Shown piece by piece: positions 1 through 7,344 of a stretch of 7,344 bases of DNA. This DNA comes from Planctomycetota bacterium (GTDB lineage Bacteria > Planctomycetota > UBA1135 > UBA2386): assembly GCA_020425915.1 (NCBI GenBank), contig JAGQQZ010000137.1:1-7344 (forward strand). The letters run 5' to 3'. A model generated the notes under the pieces. That model saw only the letters and a list, made by a program, of their open reading frames with translations, was not told the DNA's origin and did not search any database. How positions within the stretch are numbered: the stretch's first letter is position 1; every line of letters begins with the position of its first letter. A program made the position numbers and the translations under genes.

Positions 1-29
1 TGAGGCTGCGCCGGAGCGCGCCTTCGGCC
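1..29. other. 3' flank of the transaldolase gene, no gene seen
   Basis: Short GC-rich stretch after the transaldolase stop. It contains a 4-bp inverted repeat, GCGC-CGGA-GCGC (8-19), but no T-run on the minus strand, so I do not call a terminator. The window edge cuts off whatever follows. Confidence 0.4.
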
Positions 30-1270
30 CTACAGGAATCGCCGGATTCGGTCGTCGAGCGCGCGCTGGTCGTCCGAGAAGCTCTGCAGCGCCGCTTCGG
101 TGAGCATTCCGTCCCAGCTCGCGGTGCCGGCGTCGACGCGATCCTGCCAGGACGCGGCCTTCGGGATCTTCGACTCCGCCAGCACGCGCGCACGATCCGT
201 GTCGCTGAGGGTCGGGAAGATCGCGCCCAGCGCGGCGGCGACGCGCGACCCGTCGTCGGACGCGATGTCGCTCAGTCCATCGACCGCGCGACGGAACTCG
301 TCCGAGATGTCCCAGAACACTCCGATCTGCTCGGCGTTGGCCGAACTCACGAGCTGGACTTCGGGATCGTTCGAGGTTCGGTCGGCGACGTCCGCACCCA
401 AGGAGTTGAACTCCTCCGCGGCCGCGGTCGGAATCGTCATCGTGTCCATGCCGAGCAGGTCGGCCACCTGCTGGCCGTTGCGGATCGAGGCGCCGATCTG
501 CTTCGTGCCGTTGCCGAGTTCGCGCAGCATGCGTTGACTCGACAGCGTGGCCTTCTCGCCGACGTTGGCCCCGTCGCCGAGGTCGTTGTCCTTCACGAAG
601 GCGTTGAGCCGTCCCATGAACACGTTGACCCAGGTCGGGTTCGCGAGCTTCGCGATCGCGTAGTTCTGCCGGGCGGAGAAGCCGAGCGTGAAGTTGATGC
701 GCACCCCGTCGTCACCGAGTCGCTTGGCGGCGACGATGCCCGCAGGCGTCAGCGGGACCTTGACGATGAACCGCTCGGGCTCGATCGCGGCGAATCGCTT
801 GCCGTACTCGTAGCTCGCGTCCGCGTCGTTCGCGAGGTCGGTGTGCAGCTCGACGCTGACGTCGGCGTCGAAGTGTTGGACGAGCTTCAGTCCATGGACC
901 GCGTTGAGGATGAACGCGATCTCCAACACGACGCGGTGGTCGTCGATGTCCGGATCCGCCTCGCGCAGCATCTTCGCCGCTTCCGGCACGAGCGCGTCGT
1001 AGATGCCCTTCTGGACTTCCTTGTTCAGCAGCGTGTTGTTCGTCGTGAGCGCCGTGAACTCCTGGGTCCAGAGCCGGTCGGCCGCGTCGATGTCGCCGGT
1101 GTCGAGCCATGGGTCGGTGCCGGTCGCGACGACCCGCTTCCACAGATCCGACGAGGGAAACGCGGCGCGGACGTTCGGGCCCGGCTTGCTGTAGTCGCGG
1201 AGGACGAACTTGGCTACGGCGTCGGCGAACGCGCAGTCGTGGCGCGGCACCTTCTGGTCGATCTCGGTCA

Positions 1271-1271
<1 letters not shown>
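30..1271 (-). CDS. tal: Transaldolase, long form (413 aa)
   Basis: Transaldolase moves a dihydroxyacetone unit between sedoheptulose 7-phosphate and glyceraldehyde 3-phosphate in the cytoplasmic non-oxidative pentose phosphate pathway. The class I aldolase barrel is clear. DTGDI at 57-61 matches the Asp17 region of E. coli TalB, and TTN at 76-78 carries the Asn35 equivalent. VSVELHTDL holds Glu141 (TalB Glu96). FIVKVP holds Lys171, the Schiff-base lysine (TalB Lys132). NFTLGFS holds Thr195 (TalB Thr156), FMGR holds Arg221, and GASIRN holds the phosphate-binding Arg264. The position of TalB Ser176 appears to be Asn216. At 413 residues it is about 100 longer than TalB: roughly 40 extra at the N-terminus and an insertion at about 290-385, before a C-terminal helix (about 386-413) that again resembles TalB. 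The ATG at 1271-1269 overlaps the carB stop by one base and begins MTEIDQKV; everything upstream in this frame lies inside carB. Family assignment is secure; the role of the extra segments is unknown. Confidence 0.95.
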
Positions 1272-4531
<3,260 letters not shown>

Positions 4532-4552
4532 GGGGGCGGGGAATAGAACAGA
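4532..4552 (-). promoter_or_regulatory. Pyrimidine-rich tract abutting the carB start
   Basis: Read on the coding strand, 18 of the 21 bases directly upstream of the carB ATG are C or T, ending in CCCCGCCCCC. This rules out a Shine-Dalgarno element at this start. What the tract does is unknown. Leaderless or S1-type initiation, or nucleotide-sensitive transcription initiation as known for some pyrimidine genes, are possibilities (inference). Confidence 0.35.
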
Positions 4553-4566
4553 ACCGGAAACCCGGT
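4553..4566 (-). promoter_or_regulatory. Small hairpin in the carB leader
   Basis: The coding strand reads ACCGG-GTTT-CCGGT, a perfect 5-bp stem with a 4-base loop, followed by the T-rich stretch TTCTGTTCTATT. It could be a weak terminator after the SGNH gene or a leader structure of carB. The stem is too short to decide, and hairpins of this size occur by chance in GC-rich DNA. Confidence 0.25.
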
Positions 4567-4652
4567 GCGAGGAATTTCGAATCGAGCCGGGGGATGGGCG
4601 GATGCCGGCGTCGATTCGGGGTTTGCGGTCGAGCGACCGTCGAGGGACGAGT
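4567..4652. other. Remainder of the intergenic region between the SGNH gene and carB
   Basis: This stretch has no open frame with coding character. It is the likely place for a carB promoter if the gene has its own; a slightly AT-richer patch (GGAATTTCGAATC, 4571-4583) is the only hint, and I cannot assign -35 and -10 boxes. A 5-bp inverted repeat, GGTCG-AG-CGACC (4627-4638), lies just after the SGNH stop without a T-run. Confidence 0.4.
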
Positions 4653-6185
4653 CTACCGTGTCAGCAGCGGAACGAGTTCTTCGGCGAGGTTCTCGGCGAA
4701 GACCTGCTGCCCACCGGAAGTCAGGTGGACGAAGTCCCACCACAGGAAGCCGCGGTTCCGGTCCGCGTCCATCTTGGCCTGCATGTCGATCACGGGCACG
4801 CCGATCTCCTGCCCGAGTCTTCGGATCAGCGTGTGATTCACGGGCACGTTCGGTGCCGTCCGGCGCCAGGTGTTCGGCTGATGCGTGTTCGGCTCGAGGA
4901 CGAACACGGTCTCGACTCCGGCCGCTCGGTTCGCCTCGGTGAATCGGCAGAGGTTCAATCCGAGTCGGGTCAGGTCCTGGTCGTTGTGGCTCAGGTCGAT
5001 CACCGTCATGCGGGGGCCCTGGGGGAGCCACTCGTCGAGGTATCGCGGCAGAAGGGTGTCGGAGGTGGCGCCGTTGATCCCGGTGTTCTGACACACGAAT
5101 CGGTATCTCCGGTCCGGGATCGCGTTCAGTCGTTGCTCGACGAGCCGGACCCAGGTGTCGGACGCCAGTGTCGCGCCGGACCCCCAGGTCTGCGAGCTGC
5201 CGACGAACGTGATGGGGAAGGTCTCGAGCTCGCCAGCACTCGGCGACGGCGGGATCGGATCGCTCGGCTCGAACACGATCGTGTTCGGGTATTCGGGATT
5301 CACGAGCACTTCCCTCGGGTAGCGAGAGGCGAAGAAGTAGTGATCTCCGACGAAGCCGAGAGCCGCGCCGACCGACGTGACGGTCGCGACCGCGAGGTGG
5401 TAGACGATGCTCGGCCGCCGGAATCGTCGTCCGAGCCGAGCGACACCGAACCAGACGAAGCCGTGGAGGATCGCGAGGCCGAGCGCGACCCACGACGCGG
5501 TTCGCCATGCACCTCGGTCGTTCCGGAAGTTCTCGTACACGTCGGTCCCGTCGCGGCCGCTCATGCGGACCTCGTCGATGCGGGTCGACGCGCCACCGCC
5601 CTTGAAGCCGATCGACTGCGGTCCTGCGCGCGTCCGGGATCCCGAATCGACCAGGACGCCGTCGACGAGCAACTCGTACCACTCGTCGCCGAACACGACG
5701 CGGCCATGATGCCATCCCGAGCCGATCGACCAATCGGCTGCGTCGATCCGTGAACTCCGGGTGAACAGCCGCTTGCGGTCGACTCCGCACTCGATCGAGG
5801 GCAGCGTTGGGTCGCGGCTGAGTCGCACCGCGTCGTAGGCGTGGTTCGCGCCGTCGAACAAGACCGCGACCCATGCGCCGTCGTCGAGTTCGAACTCGAA
5901 ATCCAGCGATGCGAGGTCCAGCGGTTCGTGCCAGATGATCTCGTGGAATCCGAACCAGGAGCCGAGGTCGACGCGGTTGCGAGCCAACGGGACCCGCGTG
6001 ACGCGGAACATCGTCCCGCCGATCGCGCCACGTTCGAGGAACGTCTTCGAAGTGATCCAACGTCCGTTCGCGTGGAAGGTGTTGTCGAGGCCCTGGATCC
6101 ATCCCGTGAGGCACAGGGTCGTGAAGATCGACACGCCGAGGAGGATGATCCAGGCCAGCGGATGGGTCGGAGTTCGATCGGGCAT
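4653..6185 (-). CDS. Membrane-anchored SGNH/GDSL-type hydrolase with a lectin-like domain
   Basis: This is a 510-residue predicted membrane protein. A hydrophobic segment at about 10-31 is followed by a beta-rich region (about 88-208) with patterns such as WYELLVDGVLVDSG (169-182), typical of LamG or DUF1080-like concanavalin folds. Two more hydrophobic segments lie at about 230-249 and 262-282, separated by the basic loop ARLGRRFRRPS (249-259). By the positive-inside rule, both the lectin-like part and the C-terminal domain would face outward. The C-terminal SGNH domain (about 323-510) shows block I FVGSSQTWG with the likely nucleophile Ser331 (the usual GDS is GSS), block II NTGING (367-372), block III HND with Asn401, and block V DFVH with Asp484 and His487. 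Such enzymes are esterases or acyl-transfer enzymes on polysaccharides or lipids; the substrate is not readable. The ATG at 6185-6183 places a normal anchor at the N-terminus. The frame stays open upstream to 6671, but that part is antisense to the divergent gene. No Shine-Dalgarno sequence is evident. Confidence 0.85.
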   Translation of the reverse strand: MPDRTPTHPLAWIILLGVSIFTTLCLTGWIQGLDNTFHANGRWITSKTFLERGAIGGTMFRVTRVPLARNRVDLGSWFGFHEIIWHEPLDLASLDFEFELDDGAWVAVLFDGANHAYDAVRLSRDPTLPSIECGVDRKRLFTRSSRIDAADWSIGSGWHHGRVVFGDEWYELLVDGVLVDSGSRTRAGPQSIGFKGGGASTRIDEVRMSGRDGTDVYENFRNDRGAWRTASWVALGLAILHGFVWFGVARLGRRFRRPSIVYHLAVATVTSVGAALGFVGDHYFFASRYPREVLVNPEYPNTIVFEPSDPIPPSPSAGELETFPITFVGSSQTWGSGATLASDTWVRLVEQRLNAIPDRRYRFVCQNTGINGATSDTLLPRYLDEWLPQGPRMTVIDLSHNDQDLTRLGLNLCRFTEANRAAGVETVFVLEPNTHQPNTWRRTAPNVPVNHTLIRRLGQEIGVPVIDMQAKMDADRNRGFLWWDFVHLTSGGQQVFAENLAEELVPLLTR

Positions 6186-6239
6186 TCGGTGCGGGCGTCT
6201 GGCGCCGCGCGGCAGCACATGGGATGTTCGTGCATCGCC
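6186..6239. promoter_or_regulatory. Divergent intergenic spacer between the SGNH and glycosidase genes
   Basis: These 54 bases must hold the start signals of both divergent genes unless promoters lie inside the coding regions. The spacer is GC-rich, with a GGCGCC palindrome at 6201-6206. I cannot identify -35/-10 boxes or an operator. An in-frame ATG at 6219 could be an earlier start of the plus-strand gene, which would shorten the spacer to 33 bases. Confidence 0.45.
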
Positions 6240-7344
6240 ATGACACGATGCGCCGGCTGGATGGTGGTCGCCGCCTGGATCGTATCCGGGCTCGCGGCAC
6301 AAGCGGATCCGACGACCGCCTGGGTCGAGGGAATCGAGGGCGGGGACTGCCTCCGACTGCGAGACGGGGCGCGCGTGCGCCTGCAAGGTATCTCGCTGCC
6401 GACGCCGTGCGTCCGATCGTCGGACTGCGTCGCGCGACTGCGCGAGTTCCTGCGCGAACGCGTCGTCGGGCGCGAGGTCGTTCTCCAGCGGGATGGCACG
6501 CCGCCCGCGGACGACGACGCGGATCACCTCGCGCTCGTGTTCGAGTCGCCGGGTCGGCCATCGATCAACGCGCAGCTCCTCGAGCGGGGGCTCGCGCTGT
6601 TCTCGTGCCGGTCGACCGTCGCGAGTTCGCGCGACGCCCTGCTCGCCGCCGCACGCCGTGCTCAAGTCCAACGCCGGGGTCTGTTCGCCTCGACGCCGCG
6701 TGGTCCGGTGGAGTCCCTACCGTTCCTGAACGGGGCCGTGCTGGGCTTGCACCACCGCGATCCCGCGCAGGCCTACGATCGGGAACTCGACGAACTCGCG
6801 GAGCTCGGGTTTCGTCACCTCACGCTGATCTTCTCGGCGTTCCTCGACGACGTCACGGCGTGGCGGATCGACCGCCACCATCCTCGTTCGGTCCGAGACG
6901 ACCGGTTGATCGCGACGATTCGGACGGCGCGTGAGCGTCACGGGATGACGGTGACGCTGTTGCCGATCGTGCTGCTCGAGCACGCGGGCGATGACGACTG
7001 GCGTGGGACGATTCGGCCAGATCCGGAGGAGCGGTTCTGGCTCGAGTACGACGCGTTCCTGTCGCACTACCTGGACGTCGCCGAGTCCACCGGTGTCGAG
7101 ATGTTCTCGATCGGGAGCGAGTACGGTTCGCTCGAGGACCGGACCGAGACCTGGCTCCGATTGATCGAGAACGCACGCGGCCGCTACACGGGGCTCCTCA
7201 CGTACTCCGCGAACTGGGACCACGTCCATGTCCCGAAGTTCTTCGACGCGCTCGATGCCGTCGGCATGACGGCGTACTTCTCGCTGACCGAGGAAGACGA
7301 TCCCTCGCGAGATCGACTCGTCGACGCGTGGCGTCGCGTCGGCA
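6240..7344 (+). CDS. Secreted fusion: degenerate nuclease-like domain plus GH113-like TIM barrel (3' truncated)
   Basis: The frame is open from the ATG at 6240 to the window edge, giving 368 residues with no stop. Residues 1-22 form a Sec signal peptide (MTRCAGWMVVAAWIVSG, likely cleavage after AQA). No lipobox is seen. Residues 28-149 follow the staphylococcal-nuclease pattern: WVEGIEGGDCLRLRDG, then VRLQGISLPTP, an ALxxxx-type helix, SINAQLLERGLALF and a closing ARRAQVQRRGLF. However, only Arg47 of the catalytic set is retained in place: the GIDxPE motif reads GISLPTP and the later Arg is His96 or lost. Four cysteines (37, 57, 63, 123) suggest disulfides. Residues from about 162 resemble glycoside hydrolase family 113 (beta-mannanase type): FLNGAVLGLHHRD, ELGFRHLTLIFSAF, TVTLLPIVLLEH, then FSIGSEYGSLE with Glu294 as candidate acid/base, YSANWDHV and DAVGMTAYFSL. 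A nucleophile Glu would lie beyond the visible part or close to its end. An in-frame ATG at 6219 would add seven residues. The GH assignment is by recalled motifs and is moderately sure; the substrate is unknown. Confidence 0.75.
   Translation, partial: MTRCAGWMVVAAWIVSGLAAQADPTTAWVEGIEGGDCLRLRDGARVRLQGISLPTPCVRSSDCVARLREFLRERVVGREVVLQRDGTPPADDDADHLALVFESPGRPSINAQLLERGLALFSCRSTVASSRDALLAAARRAQVQRRGLFASTPRGPVESLPFLNGAVLGLHHRDPAQAYDRELDELAELGFRHLTLIFSAFLDDVTAWRIDRHHPRSVRDDRLIATIRTARERHGMTVTLLPIVLLEHAGDDDWRGTIRPDPEERFWLEYDAFLSHYLDVAESTGVEMFSIGSEYGSLEDRTETWLRLIENARGRYTGLLTYSANWDHVHVPKFFDALDAVGMTAYFSLTEEDDPSRDRLVDAWRRVG

Noticed and set aside
4627..4638. Inverted repeat GGTCG-AG-CGACC after the SGNH stop as a terminator
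   Set aside because: The loop is only two bases and no T-run follows on the minus strand.
6186..6671. Upstream in-frame extension of the SGNH gene to an ATG at 6671
   Set aside because: The extension has shadow-like composition and overlaps the well-supported plus-strand secreted protein. The start at 6185 puts a normal membrane anchor at the N-terminus.
6224..6934. Plus-strand open frame starting at 6224 in another frame from the glycosidase gene
   Set aside because: The product is Arg/Ala/Pro-rich without motifs, while the frame starting at 6240 gives a signal peptide and two recognisable domains and stays open to the window edge.
6717..7229. Minus-strand 170-codon open frame near the right edge
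   Set aside because: It is antisense to the TIM-barrel region of the plus-strand gene and has no family features.

Overview
The window is high-GC bacterial DNA (well above 60% by eye) with strong G/C bias at third codon positions. It carries four real protein genes with almost no space between them: three on the minus strand and one on the plus strand that runs off the right edge. I see no mobile elements, CRISPR arrays, tRNA or rRNA. None of the four starts has a good Shine-Dalgarno sequence. Together with a secreted polysaccharide-type enzyme beside a membrane SGNH protein, this suggests a Gram-negative-like lineage such as Planctomycetota or a delta/myxobacterial relative. That placement is inference from gene style only.

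Minus-strand block (right to left). A 510-residue membrane-anchored SGNH/GDSL-type hydrolase (6185 to 4653) is followed after 121 bases by full-length carB, the carbamoyl-phosphate synthase large subunit (4531 to 1271, 1086 residues). The carB stop codon overlaps by one base (TGATG) the start of an unusually long, 413-residue transaldolase (1271 to 30). carB and the transaldolase are therefore probably co-transcribed and translationally coupled. This links the first step of pyrimidine/arginine synthesis to the non-oxidative pentose phosphate pathway. The small subunit gene carA is not in the window.

Plus-strand gene. Divergent from the SGNH gene, with only 54 bases between the starts, is an open reading frame from 6240 past the end of the window (368 residues visible). 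It has a Sec signal peptide, then a staphylococcal-nuclease-like domain whose catalytic residues appear to be lost, then a TIM-barrel domain resembling glycoside hydrolase family 113. This domain pairing is the most unusual item here. The SGNH protein is predicted to place both its lectin-like domain and its hydrolase domain outside the cytoplasm, so the divergent pair may act together on an extracytoplasmic polysaccharide.

Non-coding DNA is limited to a 29-base left edge, the 121-base carB leader (a strongly pyrimidine-rich tract against the start codon and a small hairpin) and the 54-base divergent spacer. Very long open frames antisense to, or out of frame with, carB and the transaldolase are codon-bias shadows.
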